The notes beneath the pieces were generated by a model, which had not been told where the DNA came from, searched no databases, and saw only the letters and a program-made list of their open reading frames with translations. A DNA stretch of 41,541 nucleotides. It comes from Candidatus Binataceae bacterium (GTDB lineage: Bacteria; Desulfobacterota; Binatia; Binatales; Binataceae). Shown here one piece after another: positions 8,914 to 16,991 of this stretch. The stretch is taken from the NCBI GenBank assembly GCA_015478645.1, contig JADMIL010000003.1, positions 65,543-107,083 of the forward strand, read 5' to 3'. Each line of letters begins with the position of its first letter. The stretch's first letter is position 1. Both the position numbers and the translations under genes were made by a program.

Positions 8914-9735
8914 TTAAGGGAACGGAGTGTACGGGCTTGGCCCGAAGTTCGAAGGATAGCCGGGGCCCCCGCCGTAGGGCGAGCCACCATAGGGCGATCC
9001 GCCGTAAGGCGGATTCCCGTAAGGCGGATTCCCGTAAGGCGAATAACCATAGGGCGATCCGCCGTACGGCGCGGAGCCGTAGGGCGAAGAGCCCATCGAG
9101 AACCCGTTGCCGCGGCTGATCATACCCATGCCGAGGATGCCCAGCAGGGCGACCAGCGGCAGCATTGTGGACACGCCACCGATCGAGCCCTGCAGCGGCG
9201 AAAATTGACCCGCTTGCGCGGCGGCATCCTGATTCTGCTGATCGACGTAGCTCTGCACACCGGGCATCGCGTTGGACGCCTGGGCTTGCGCTGCGGCGGT
9301 GGACTGCGACTCCCGCTTCGCGGCAGGCGTCGACGGCTGGTTGGTCGAACGGCCGGCCATCTGCAGCTCGGGATTCACCATGATCCGGTTTTCGACCGTA
9401 AGCGTGCTGTTGCCGAGAAAGCTCTGGGCTTTGCTGCGGGCGTCGGCCTTGCCGAAATCGGTGGCGACGAAGCCGTAGAGTACCACGACCCGCTTACCGC
9501 CCGGTCCCTCGAGCACCTGCGCGCCGACCAGCGGCAGGCGATGCTGTTTCAGATATTCGGTAAGGGCGCGGCTTTTGTCGGGATTGGCGGTATAGCCGCG
9601 GGTGTCGATCGATGCGGCGCTCGGTGATGCGTAGCCGGCCGGGCCACTGCTTTGCGCGGCCGCAAGGCCAACCTGCGCTATCGTCATCGCGATCGCAAAC
9701 CAGGCGCTGAGCGCAATCCGAAAGGCACGCCGCAT
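8914..9735 (-). CDS. Exported protein with BON-like region and C-terminal PYG pentapeptide repeats
   Basis: I do not recognise a named family. 273 residues from the ATG at 9735; two GTG codons at 9744-9747 are alternative starts. An N-terminal signal peptide (basic start, hydrophobic core, A-A-A-Q) points to export. About residues 50-115 form a compact alpha/beta block (A-L-T-E-Y-L-K-Q-H-R-L-P then a Val-rich strand, ending V-E-N-R-I-M-V-N-P-E) that loosely resembles a BON domain; that is inference. A Gln/Ala-rich linker follows, then a hydrophobic segment (L-P-L-V-A-L-L-G-I-L-G-M-G-M-I). The tail has eight PYG-x-x pentapeptides encoded by 15-bp tandem repeats at 8971-9090. It may be a surface or envelope protein with a flexible, Tyr-rich tail. 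It is convergent with the epoxide hydrolase. Confidence 0.7.
   Translation of the reverse strand: MRRAFRIALSAWFAIAMTIAQVGLAAAQSSGPAGYASPSAASIDTRGYTANPDKSRALTEYLKQHRLPLVGAQVLEGPGGKRVVVLYGFVATDFGKADARSKAQSFLGNSTLTVENRIMVNPELQMAGRSTNQPSTPAAKRESQSTAAAQAQASNAMPGVQSYVDQQNQDAAAQAGQFSPLQGSIGGVSTMLPLVALLGILGMGMISRGNGFSMGSSPYGSAPYGGSPYGYSPYGNPPYGNPPYGGSPYGGSPYGGGPGYPSNFGPSPYTPFP
8971..9090 (-). repeat. Eight 15-bp in-frame tandem repeats
   Basis: Exactly eight units of 15 bases (consensus on the plus strand about gccgtaaggcgrayy) fill these 120 bases with no spacer. Each encodes PYG plus two small residues, so gain or loss of a unit keeps the frame. Units starting at 8986 and 9046 are identical, as expected if units duplicate as blocks. 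Confidence 0.9.
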
Positions 9736-9901
9736 ATCAATCACCACGCTCTCTGGGATCGATCATACTCCAATGCTCCGCTATGCAAACAGACCCGGCT
9801 CGCGGCCATCGCGGGCCGGGATTCGCGACGCTTGCGCGCGATTATGCTACGCTGCAAAAAACTTGGCGCCGCGGCCGTTTAGCGGCGCCGCGCGACGGCG
9901 G

Positions 9902-10498
9902 ATGAAATACCATCTCATGAGCACCTATCGTTCTTCAGGGCACCCCGCGCGCAGGCTTATCCTGGGCTGCGTCGCGTTCGGATTCGCGGCGGCAATCGCG
10001 GGCTGCACCACGCAGATCGAGCCGTTGACGGTCGAATTGACCCAAATAGGCCCCTATCAAGGCGCCGCCAAGCCGCCCGATTGCCACATGCCGGTGCTCG
10101 CGGATCTGCCGCTCACGAGCTATTCCCAGGTCGCGATCGTCGAAGCGTGGGCCGACTCCAAGGATCAGCCGCCCGATGTTCTGCCCGCACTCCAGCGCAA
10201 GGCCTGTGAGACCGGCGCCGACGCACTGGTGATCATCAACAGCGATCATCAGGACATCAAGCATCTGCTCTATGCCGCTACGCCCAATGAAACGATGAAC
10301 GACGTGACCAAGAAAAACGGTTACGCCAGCAGCGGTGACTACATCAAGACCGCCGAGCATACCCGGCGTATCGGTGAGCCGGGCCATAACGGCTTCTATA
10401 TCGACGCCGTCGCGATCAATTACAGCCCCAAGGCCGACGACCACGCCAGCCATCTGCACCATACCACCAGCTTCACGCCGGCGCCGCCGCAAGGCTAG
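9902..10498 (+). CDS. Probable outer-membrane lipoprotein, unknown function
   Basis: 198 residues from the ATG at 9902 (a second ATG lies at 9917; upstream codons in the frame look non-coding). A lipoprotein signal is clear: R-R-L-I-L-G-C-V then A-A-A-I-A-G-C, with the lipidated Cys about residue 35 followed by T-T-Q. The mature part has a block V-A-I-V-E-A-W-A-D-S and an A-L-Q-R-K-A-C-E-T-G-A-D-A-L-V-I-I stretch. The latter is the kind of strand-helix seen in small bacterial lipoproteins of the DUF4156/RcsF-like group; this similarity is by eye only. The C-terminus is His-rich (D-D-H-A-S-H-L-H-H), which could bind metal. No strong Shine-Dalgarno. It is convergent with another probable lipoprotein, 53 bases apart. 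Confidence 0.72.
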   Translation: MKYHLMSTYRSSGHPARRLILGCVAFGFAAAIAGCTTQIEPLTVELTQIGPYQGAAKPPDCHMPVLADLPLTSYSQVAIVEAWADSKDQPPDVLPALQRKACETGADALVIINSDHQDIKHLLYAATPNETMNDVTKKNGYASSGDYIKTAEHTRRIGEPGHNGFYIDAVAINYSPKADDHASHLHHTTSFTPAPPQG

Positions 10499-10551
10499 CG
10501 GCCCGGCGGCGTCAGCGCGGCAGTTCGCTAACCGGCAACCCTACAAATTGT

Positions 10552-11370
10552 TTAAGGCGCGGCGGTGACCGGTGCAGACGCCGGTGCGGAGGGCGCCGCT
10601 GGTGCGGAGGGCGCCGCCGGTGCCACGTCGGTCGAGGCGGCCGCGGCCGGCTTGTCGTTGGGTACGAACCTCAGCAATTCAACCTTCTCCATCACCGGCC
10701 CGGTCGGTCCGCCCTGGTAGGCCACCGTCTTGATCAGGCCGACGTTGGGCGCGTACCAGTCGGCGTAGGTGAGTTTCAGGCTCTTCTTCTGCTGCGCGTA
10801 CGCGCCGCCTTCGTACTTCGCCTCGGTATCGATACGAATACAATTCTGGAAATTGCCGGCCGGGACGCTCACCGCGCCGGTCTCGACCACGCTGTGATGG
10901 GACTGCGCGACGTCAAAGCCGCCCGGCAGCTTGCCGTAGGGAAACAAAGTGTTTTGCCATTCCCGATCGGGCGTCAGATGCTCAGGCAGAAAATCCTTTT
11001 CCTCCGAACGACCCCAGGCCGGCGGCTTGATCTGATGATCGACATAATCGAGCCCGGACAGCCGCGACAGATAGCCGTCTCCGTTGAGATAGATGATCGG
11101 GCGCAGTCCGGCGCGATCGAGATCATAAAACTCCTCGACCACGTTGCCGGTCAGCTTGAGCGCCGGCACGTACTCCGTGCCGATTACCCGGTCCGTTACC
11201 ACGTAGGTGCTCTTCTGGCTCTTGCTCATGACCCGGTAGGTCCAGACCATGTTGGGTGAGAGCGGAAAATAATTGGCCGTCGGATCGAGCTTCGGTGCGG
11301 GATGGCTGCAGGCCGATCCGGCAACTATCGCGGTCACCACCGCAATCGCCCAGGCGTATCTCTTATTCAT
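10552..11370 (-). CDS. Probable lipoprotein with TapB/DUF3108-like fold
   Basis: 272 residues from ATG 11370, with GGGAG 9 bases upstream; the frame extends to 11445 but that part is not conserved-looking. The N-terminus M-N-K-R-Y plus a hydrophobic core and A-G-S-A-C gives a slightly irregular lipobox (Gly at -3). The mature part begins Y-F-P-L-S-P-N-M-V-W-T-Y, and later has V-P-A-G-N-F-Q-N-C-I-R-I and W-Y-A-P-N-V-G-L-I-K-T-V. This pattern is typical of TapB/DUF3108-like secreted proteins that start with a P-L-x-x-G-x-x-W-x-Y strand. The C-terminal 35 residues are Ala/Pro repeats, probably a cell-wall or peptidoglycan spacer. Function unknown. It lies downstream of the MMPL operon on the same strand but is separated from it by a terminator-like hairpin and about 400 bases. 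Confidence 0.7.
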   Translation of the reverse strand: MNKRYAWAIAVVTAIVAGSACSHPAPKLDPTANYFPLSPNMVWTYRVMSKSQKSTYVVTDRVIGTEYVPALKLTGNVVEEFYDLDRAGLRPIIYLNGDGYLSRLSGLDYVDHQIKPPAWGRSEEKDFLPEHLTPDREWQNTLFPYGKLPGGFDVAQSHHSVVETGAVSVPAGNFQNCIRIDTEAKYEGGAYAQQKKSLKLTYADWYAPNVGLIKTVAYQGGPTGPVMEKVELLRFVPNDKPAAAASTDVAPAAPSAPAAPSAPASAPVTAAP

Positions 11371-11776
11371 CAATGCTGACTCCCTGATTTCCGGCTTACG
11401 CCGCGCATGCGCAAATCTTAAATTCCCGGGTGATTGAATCCCCAAAGCATAAATTCCCGAACGATCCCGATGGTTCCCCAGCCCGATGCTTTATCCTCTG
11501 CGGCGCCGCTCAGACCATCCACGAGGTCGAGCAGTCGTTCACTGCCGCCTCGGTGGTCTTGGTATGCGTCGCGCGTCTTAAATTAGACGGTAGCAGGCCG
11601 CAAAGCTTCAAATGCGCAGCGCGCGACGCCCTGTTCTTCTCATGCATTAATCGATGCCGCGCACAAAAGTGCGGCGGACGCCGTGAGGCGTCCGCCGCGA
11701 TTTCCGCGGGAATCTCCGGCGGGGCTCGCGCCGCGTACCGGTTAATTCCCGCCTGTGACAGCCCGGTTCACGGCGC
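11371..11776. other. Intergenic region between MMPL operon and lipoprotein gene
   Basis: 406 bases. It contains the terminator-like hairpin at 11671-11698 near its right side. The rest shows a weakly AT-richer stretch around 11420-11460, where the lipoprotein promoter should be. A plus-strand frame at 11430-11861 is Cys/Ser/Arg-rich, runs into the MMPL gene and is not believed. Confidence 0.5.
11671..11698 (-). terminator. Rho-independent-type terminator of the DUF1329-YCF48-MMPL operon
   Basis: A perfect 12-bp stem (gcggcggacgcc with its complement) and a 4-base loop. Read on the minus strand it is followed by ACTTTTG, and it lies about 80 bases after the MMPL stop codon. Confidence 0.7.
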
Positions 11777-14200
11777 TCAGGAGGCCGCCGCTTTCAGCTC
11801 CCGTTCCTTGATCATCGAGGCGCCGCCAAAGACGAACTTCGGACGCGCCCACGACAGGTAGCACGGCAGGATTATGCAGCCCGCGATCATGTTCGTGCCC
11901 ATCAGGAAGATCAGCAGCGTACTCATTTCGTTGTGGAACAGCAGGGGCGAAAAGATCCACGGAAAGATGCCGCCGATCATGACCAGAAAGGTGTTGAACA
12001 CGGCGACGCCGGTGGTCTTGAGCGCGAGCACGATCGACTCATCGACGTCCATGCCGCCCATCACCTCGTCGCGGATTCGCGCGATGGTGTAAATGCCGTA
12101 GTCGACACCCAGTCCAATACCCAGTGAGATTACCGGAATGGTATCGATAGTCAGTCCGACATCGCGCAGATTCATGTAGATGAATGCGCCGAAGTTCGCC
12201 AGCACGCAGGCAAACAGGAACATGAAGGCGGCGACGAACGACTGGAACGAGACCAGGCAGAAGATCCAGACGACCGCCAGCACGAACGTGATGTTGTAGA
12301 AATCGAGCTTGTACAACACGTCGTTGGCCGCCAGATAGAGACCCGCGATACCGGCCAGAAAATGCACCTGGACTTTGTTGAGGTTCGGATCGGGCGTCAC
12401 CCGCTCATCGACGAACGTCTGAATGCGGTCGCGGATCGTGTTGAGCGTGTCGTATGTATGATCGCGCAGCAGCACGCGGATACAGGTGTCGTTATTCGAT
12501 CGGTTCGAGATGAAGCGCTCGAGCTCGCCCGGCGCCGATCCGTTGAGATAGAGGAACCACAGGTTACCCGACATCTCGAGCGGATCGGGTACCGCCAGAT
12601 ACTTGGGATAGCCGTAATGGAACATCTCGTTGAACGGCTCGGAAACCGTCGACGAAAACGAAACCACCTGTGCCACGCTCGGATCCTGAAACAGGTAGGC
12701 GCGCAAATCGTCGACCATCCGCAGGACGTTCGGTCCGATGACCGATTGCTGATCCGGATACGACGGCGTGGTCAGAATGATCCAGCCTTCTTCGAGCGGG
12801 AACTTACGGCCGATCGCGCGGATGTCGGTGTTGACCTTGGAGTTGGCCTTGTAGAGTGGCGTACCGGCGGTTGAATACCCGATTTTGCAATCGAGGCCGG
12901 AGACCAGTCCATAGATCAGGAACAGCGCCGAACCGCCGAGCAGCGCCTTGCGCAACAGGCCCGGGTGGGTCGGTACGCGGACGAACCGGTCGAGATTCGT
13001 GTCAACCGACTTCCAGAAGCCACTCTCCTCTTCGCCCAGCTTGCGCTTGTGCTTGACCTCGGGAATCGGCAGGTAGCTCATCAGGATGGGCTGGAAGATA
13101 AAGACCATCGTGAGGCTGCCGGCCAGCCATACGGTGCCGGCGAGCGCGATATGCTGGAGCACCGGGATGCCGCCGAACGAGATAAACACGATGCCGCTGA
13201 TGTCGGCGAGAATCGACAGCAGTCCCGGCGGCAGCATGAAGTCAGTCGTCGCGGCGCAGGCGGCGTACTTGTCGCCCAGGCGATCAAGCTCGTCGTGGTA
13301 ACGTCCCTGCCACTGAATTCCGTGGCTCATATCTCGCGCCGTCAGGATGAATGGTATGACGAGCATGACCGGGTCGAAGTCGTAGCCCATCACGCCGACG
13401 AAGCCGAGGCCCCATACGGCCGAGAGAAACCCGGTGACGATCGGCGCCCACCAGCGGCTGCGCTGGCCGCCGGTGATCCACAGGATGAAGATCATCACGC
13501 CGACCGCGATCGCGAACAGCAGGCCGACCGTCGGTTCGTAGTAATAGCCGTAGCCGCGCACCATCGGCTCGCCGGCGACGAAGATCCGGTTCTTATCGTC
13601 CTGGTATTTCTTGACGATATCCTGAACCTGATCGAAGAGTTGCTTGTAGTTCAGCCCCCGTTCATTGAACGACGCGGTGACCAGTGCGCTCTTCAAATCG
13701 GCGCTCACCAGATGCGAGATCTGCGTCTGATTGGCCTGAACCGTCTTCTTGAGATCGAGAATCCCCGCCGCCGTCTTGGGCACGTCGGGAAACATAAACG
13801 GCTGGATGGTCAGCGAACCGGGGGTCGCCTCCGCGTAGCTGACGCGGTACGAAGCCAGCGAGAGCACTTCGTTATGATCAACGCCCGGCAGGCGGTCGAC
13901 GTCACGCTGGATGTCCTGGATTTTCTGCAGCGTGTCGTGATTGAAGATGTCGCCATCTTTGACCTGCACCATGATGGCGAGCGTTTGCGCGCCGCCATAG
14001 CGATGCCAGCTCTGGTACAGCTGTACGTTTTTGTGGTTGACCGGAAAGAAGTCATCGAACTTCGTCGCGACCGTGACCTGCGTGCAGTAGTAGCCCAGGA
14101 TCGCGCTGATCAGAAGCAGGATGAACCCGATTGCTGCCCTGAAGCGGAGGACGAAATCGCCGATCCGCAGGGACGTCATCTTTACTGAACTGCTTGCCAT
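11777..14200 (-). CDS. MMPL/RND superfamily transporter
   Basis: 807-residue inner-membrane transporter of the MMPL/SSD-type RND superfamily. One helix near residues 20-40 is followed by a large periplasmic domain (about 42-215), then five helices to about 375, one near 415, a second periplasmic domain (about 430-640) and a final helix bundle. The second bundle carries the family's G-L-G-V-D-Y-G-I-Y-T-I-A-R-I-R-D-E motif. Family members export lipids, hopanoids or other hydrophobic molecules; the substrate here is unknown. The ATG at 14200 has GGGAGAG just upstream and lies inside the end of the YCF48-like gene (19-base overlap), so translation is probably coupled. A DUF1329 protein and a YCF48-like protein encoded beside an MMPL exporter is a recurring proteobacterial combination. 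Confidence 0.93.
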   Translation of the reverse strand: MASSSVKMTSLRIGDFVLRFRAAIGFILLLISAILGYYCTQVTVATKFDDFFPVNHKNVQLYQSWHRYGGAQTLAIMVQVKDGDIFNHDTLQKIQDIQRDVDRLPGVDHNEVLSLASYRVSYAEATPGSLTIQPFMFPDVPKTAAGILDLKKTVQANQTQISHLVSADLKSALVTASFNERGLNYKQLFDQVQDIVKKYQDDKNRIFVAGEPMVRGYGYYYEPTVGLLFAIAVGVMIFILWITGGQRSRWWAPIVTGFLSAVWGLGFVGVMGYDFDPVMLVIPFILTARDMSHGIQWQGRYHDELDRLGDKYAACAATTDFMLPPGLLSILADISGIVFISFGGIPVLQHIALAGTVWLAGSLTMVFIFQPILMSYLPIPEVKHKRKLGEEESGFWKSVDTNLDRFVRVPTHPGLLRKALLGGSALFLIYGLVSGLDCKIGYSTAGTPLYKANSKVNTDIRAIGRKFPLEEGWIILTTPSYPDQQSVIGPNVLRMVDDLRAYLFQDPSVAQVVSFSSTVSEPFNEMFHYGYPKYLAVPDPLEMSGNLWFLYLNGSAPGELERFISNRSNNDTCIRVLLRDHTYDTLNTIRDRIQTFVDERVTPDPNLNKVQVHFLAGIAGLYLAANDVLYKLDFYNITFVLAVVWIFCLVSFQSFVAAFMFLFACVLANFGAFIYMNLRDVGLTIDTIPVISLGIGLGVDYGIYTIARIRDEVMGGMDVDESIVLALKTTGVAVFNTFLVMIGGIFPWIFSPLLFHNEMSTLLIFLMGTNMIAGCIILPCYLSWARPKFVFGGASMIKERELKAAAS

Positions 14201-15195
14201 TGCTCTCCCGCATTGTTTGTCAGCAGAATCGTGCCATTCAGACCGACGGCGACGCCCAGGTCGCCCGCAAACGCCATATCATTCAGATCGTGAAACGTCG
14301 AGCGGTCGACGGCCTGCCATTGGCCGTCCGGCCCCTCGTCGAACAGCTTGCCGCCCGAACCGCCAATCCAGAGCTTCTTGGCCGCCGGATCCTCGGCCAT
14401 CACGTAACTGCCGACCACGTCGGGCAGCTTCTTGGCCTGCCAGCTCTTACCGGCATCGGCGGTCACCATAATATCGCCGGCCAGCCCGGCTACAATGCCG
14501 TGCGTCGGATCGCTGAAGTTCACGCTGAAAAACGGTCCGATGGTGAAGTCGGTGGTGTTGCCGCCGTAGTTGAGCGTCCAGGTCTGCCCGCCGTCGGCCG
14601 TGGTCAGGATGGTCGAAAATTCGCCCACCGCCCAGCCGACATTTTTATCCACGAATGTAACGTCGAAAATCGTCACATTCTTGGGCGAGGTGATGGTCTT
14701 CCAGCTCTTGCCGCCGTCGTCGGTGCGCAGGATGATCCCGTCGGCGCCGACTACTAACGCGTTCTGATCGTCGAGCACGGCAACCTTGAACAGGTTCTTG
14801 ACCGTGCCGCTTTCCTGAACCGTCCAGGTATCGCCGCCGTCGTCGGTGCGCAAGACGAGACCGTCTTCGCCGACGATCCATCCGGACTTGCCGCCAGGCC
14901 CGAAGCGAATCGAGTACAGGTCGCGATCCTGAAAGAGGTCGCCGCCCGGGCGCTCCTTGATCAAGCGCTGCGTCCAGCTCTTGCCCGCATCGGTCGAGAC
15001 CATCAGCAGGGCCTTGGAACCGACTATGTAGATACTGTTATCGGGCCGAATCGCGACGCCGAACAGGCCCAGCCATGGCGGCGCGGCTTTAATCTTGGCG
15101 CCCTCGATGGCCGCACGGGCGCCAATCGCGCCCACCGCGACCATCAGCAGGCAGGTCCCGGCTATCGCCCAGGCCTTGAATCTAGTGCGATGCAT
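14182..15195 (-). CDS. YCF48-like exported beta-propeller (BNR/Asp-box repeats)
   Basis: 337 residues. A signal peptide (F-K-A-W-A-I-A-G-T-C-L-L then G-A-R-A-A) is followed by a beta-propeller with at least six Asp-box motifs: S-T-D-A-G-K-S-W (67-74), R-T-D-D-G-G-D-T-W (116-124), R-T-D-D-G-G-K-S-W (157-165), then T-A-D-G-G-Q-T-W, T-A-D-A-G-K-S-W and T-N-N-A-G-E-Q-W. The fold is that of the photosystem II assembly factor Ycf48, but in non-photosynthetic bacteria such proteins are periplasmic and often encoded beside MMPL exporters. It probably docks onto the transporter from the periplasm (inference). GGGAG lies 9 bases before the ATG. It is 22 bases after the DUF1329 stop. Confidence 0.9.
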   Translation of the reverse strand: MHRTRFKAWAIAGTCLLMVAVGAIGARAAIEGAKIKAAPPWLGLFGVAIRPDNSIYIVGSKALLMVSTDAGKSWTQRLIKERPGGDLFQDRDLYSIRFGPGGKSGWIVGEDGLVLRTDDGGDTWTVQESGTVKNLFKVAVLDDQNALVVGADGIILRTDDGGKSWKTITSPKNVTIFDVTFVDKNVGWAVGEFSTILTTADGGQTWTLNYGGNTTDFTIGPFFSVNFSDPTHGIVAGLAGDIMVTADAGKSWQAKKLPDVVGSYVMAEDPAAKKLWIGGSGGKLFDEGPDGQWQAVDRSTFHDLNDMAFAGDLGVAVGLNGTILLTNNAGEQWQAVQ

Positions 15196-15217
15196 CAGTT
15201 TATGCTCCCAACCCCCG

Positions 15218-16576
15218 CTACTTCATGATTTGCATCAGGCCCGCGGGCGTCGAGTACTTGACGATATTGTTGTACTCGGCCGGGGCCGTCGCATTGTAAG
15301 TGAGTCCATCGGTCTTGCCGTCCGGATTGGCGGTAAAGACGTCGCTCTTGTGATCGTTCTGGATGTCCCAGTAGGTTTCGATCAGCGATCCGCTGAGCGG
15401 AATCATACTCTCGCCGGCGTCAACCTGAGCCGGATGCAGATGAATCCGCACGATCTTCCACAGCTTCAGATTCGAGTCGTAGACCTCTTCCCACAGCGGA
15501 TGCATGAACTGCCGATCGACATACATGATCCGGCTGCCGTAGCAGTAACCCTCGCGCTGCGCCGCCACCCGCCGCACGTCGATCACCGCGACGCTGCGCA
15601 GGCTCCACGGCCCCCACGAAGGCTTTGCCCAGCCGAGCACGCCGTCGTACTCGCCGGGATAGATACCGTCGGCCGCGGTCAGGTCGGTGATCGCGAGGAT
15701 CTTGCGCGCGCCCAGATAGTCCGCGTTGAACAGCGCCAGTCCACCGTTGTAGCCGCCGCGCTGATCGTCGTGGATCATGTCGCTGCCGAGCAGCGGCGAG
15801 CATCGCGCCGAGGCCGACAGCCGCAGCGATCGGCGCAGCGCGGGGACGAAGACGAAGTTGTCCTCGGTCTTGGTCAGGTCCTGCCAGAAAATCGTCAGGT
15901 CGGCGGTGTAGCGCGATTGCTCGGGCTCCTCGACCATCAGCCATTCGGTGTACCAGGCGTCGTCCGCCGCCGGGTCGGTCTGCGGCACGCCGGGATGGCT
16001 GTTGTAGGCGAGCTGGCGATAGACGATCGAAGTCCTGGTGCAGGCGCTGTTGCCGAAGCGATCGGAAGTGCAGAAGCTGCCGAAGCCCGACTTGGGCGAC
16101 AGCACCAGCAAGTAGGGCTCGTCGGGAAACCAGACATTGGCGAGAATCTTGTACCCGCGGTCCGGCGCCTGCGGATTGGGAAACGGCATGCCGGCGACGT
16201 AGTTGGCGAGATCGTTGGTCCCGTCGGTCTGATGGATTACCGCGGTCTGGCCGCCATACTTTTCGCTGGCATCGAGATAGGCCTGGGAGAGCGGATGGAT
16301 CACGGTCGGCCCGACCGGCATCGCGACATCGGCGGGCATCTTCCAGAAATAGTCACCGGCAAAAAGTCCGATCATTCCGACCGGCATGAACTGCTTATAG
16401 TGCCGCCAATTGCTCATCGAGATGGTGGTGCCCGGCGCGATCGCCGCCTGGCTCGCGGTCGCCGCCAGCCAGGCCCGCATGGTGGCGCGCACCGGATCGG
16501 CGTGGGCCGCGCCGGCGATCGTTACGATCAGGATGGCGAGGATCGGCGCGAGCGCATATTTTTTACGCAATCGCAT
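15218..16576 (-). CDS. DUF1329 family periplasmic/outer-membrane protein
   Basis: 452 residues with a signal peptide cut after A-H-A (about residue 26). Typical DUF1329 features are N-W-x-x-Y-K-Q-F-M-P near residue 56, A-S-E-K-Y-G, the G-Y-K-I-L-A-N-V-W-F segment, R-R-S-L-R-L-S-A-S-A-R-C-S-P-L-L-G-S-D, G-Y-C-Y-G-S-R, and W-D-I-Q-N-D-H-K near the end. The family has a LolA/LolB-like fold and is thought to bind hydrophobic ligands in the periplasm (family knowledge; ligand unknown). First gene of the operon with YCF48-like and MMPL. A paralogue lies at 29313-30683. Confidence 0.92.
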   Translation of the reverse strand: MRLRKKYALAPILAILIVTIAGAAHADPVRATMRAWLAATASQAAIAPGTTISMSNWRHYKQFMPVGMIGLFAGDYFWKMPADVAMPVGPTVIHPLSQAYLDASEKYGGQTAVIHQTDGTNDLANYVAGMPFPNPQAPDRGYKILANVWFPDEPYLLVLSPKSGFGSFCTSDRFGNSACTRTSIVYRQLAYNSHPGVPQTDPAADDAWYTEWLMVEEPEQSRYTADLTIFWQDLTKTEDNFVFVPALRRSLRLSASARCSPLLGSDMIHDDQRGGYNGGLALFNADYLGARKILAITDLTAADGIYPGEYDGVLGWAKPSWGPWSLRSVAVIDVRRVAAQREGYCYGSRIMYVDRQFMHPLWEEVYDSNLKLWKIVRIHLHPAQVDAGESMIPLSGSLIETYWDIQNDHKSDVFTANPDGKTDGLTYNATAPAEYNNIVKYSTPAGLMQIMK

Positions 16577-16991
16577 TGCAATTCATCCCGGCCATCGTCC
16601 CCTGAATCTCCCTGAGCGAGGCCACAGTCTGCCCTGCTTCGGCGCCCCGACCGAAGTTCTGCAACGGCTTACAACATGCCCGCCGCAACTGTCAAGCGAA
16701 GTTCCCTCAATTACGGCGCGGGTTTTGGCTTGTGACGCGGACTCGCCAGTCTCATCTGCCCGGCGCGCTACTTTCGTAGCTATCGACGGATTAGCGGCGC
16801 GCCGAATTCATCGCGCAAGAACCTGCGCCCGATTGATTTTGGCGCGCGCGATGCGACGCCAGCGCGGGCTATATGCGCACTCTCCCCAAGGGCTGCCCGG
16901 CCACGCGCCCGGCGTCGGCACTAATCCAATTCGCCTCCGGCTCCGTAGATTCGGATAGCTGCCAATTCCACAGCAGTCACTGGAGGAACCT
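16577..16991. other. Divergent promoter region of the DUF1329 operon and an exported protein
   Basis: 415 bases between divergent starts. It holds a promoter candidate for the minus-strand operon (16668-16695) and, at the right end, a strong Shine-Dalgarno (TGGAGGAACC) for the plus-strand gene. No convincing reading frame or long palindrome seen. Confidence 0.5.
16668..16695 (-). promoter_or_regulatory. Candidate sigma-70-type promoter of the DUF1329-YCF48-MMPL operon
   Basis: On the minus strand TTGACA (16690-16695) is followed 16 bases later by TGTAAG (16668-16673), four of six matches to the -10 consensus. It would give a leader of about 85 bases before the DUF1329 start. Spacing is one short of ideal. 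Confidence 0.4.

Noticed and set aside
11430-11861. 143-codon plus-strand frame
   Set aside because: Low-quality composition rich in Cys, Ser and Arg, overlaps the end of the MMPL gene and the terminator hairpin, and has no ribosome site.
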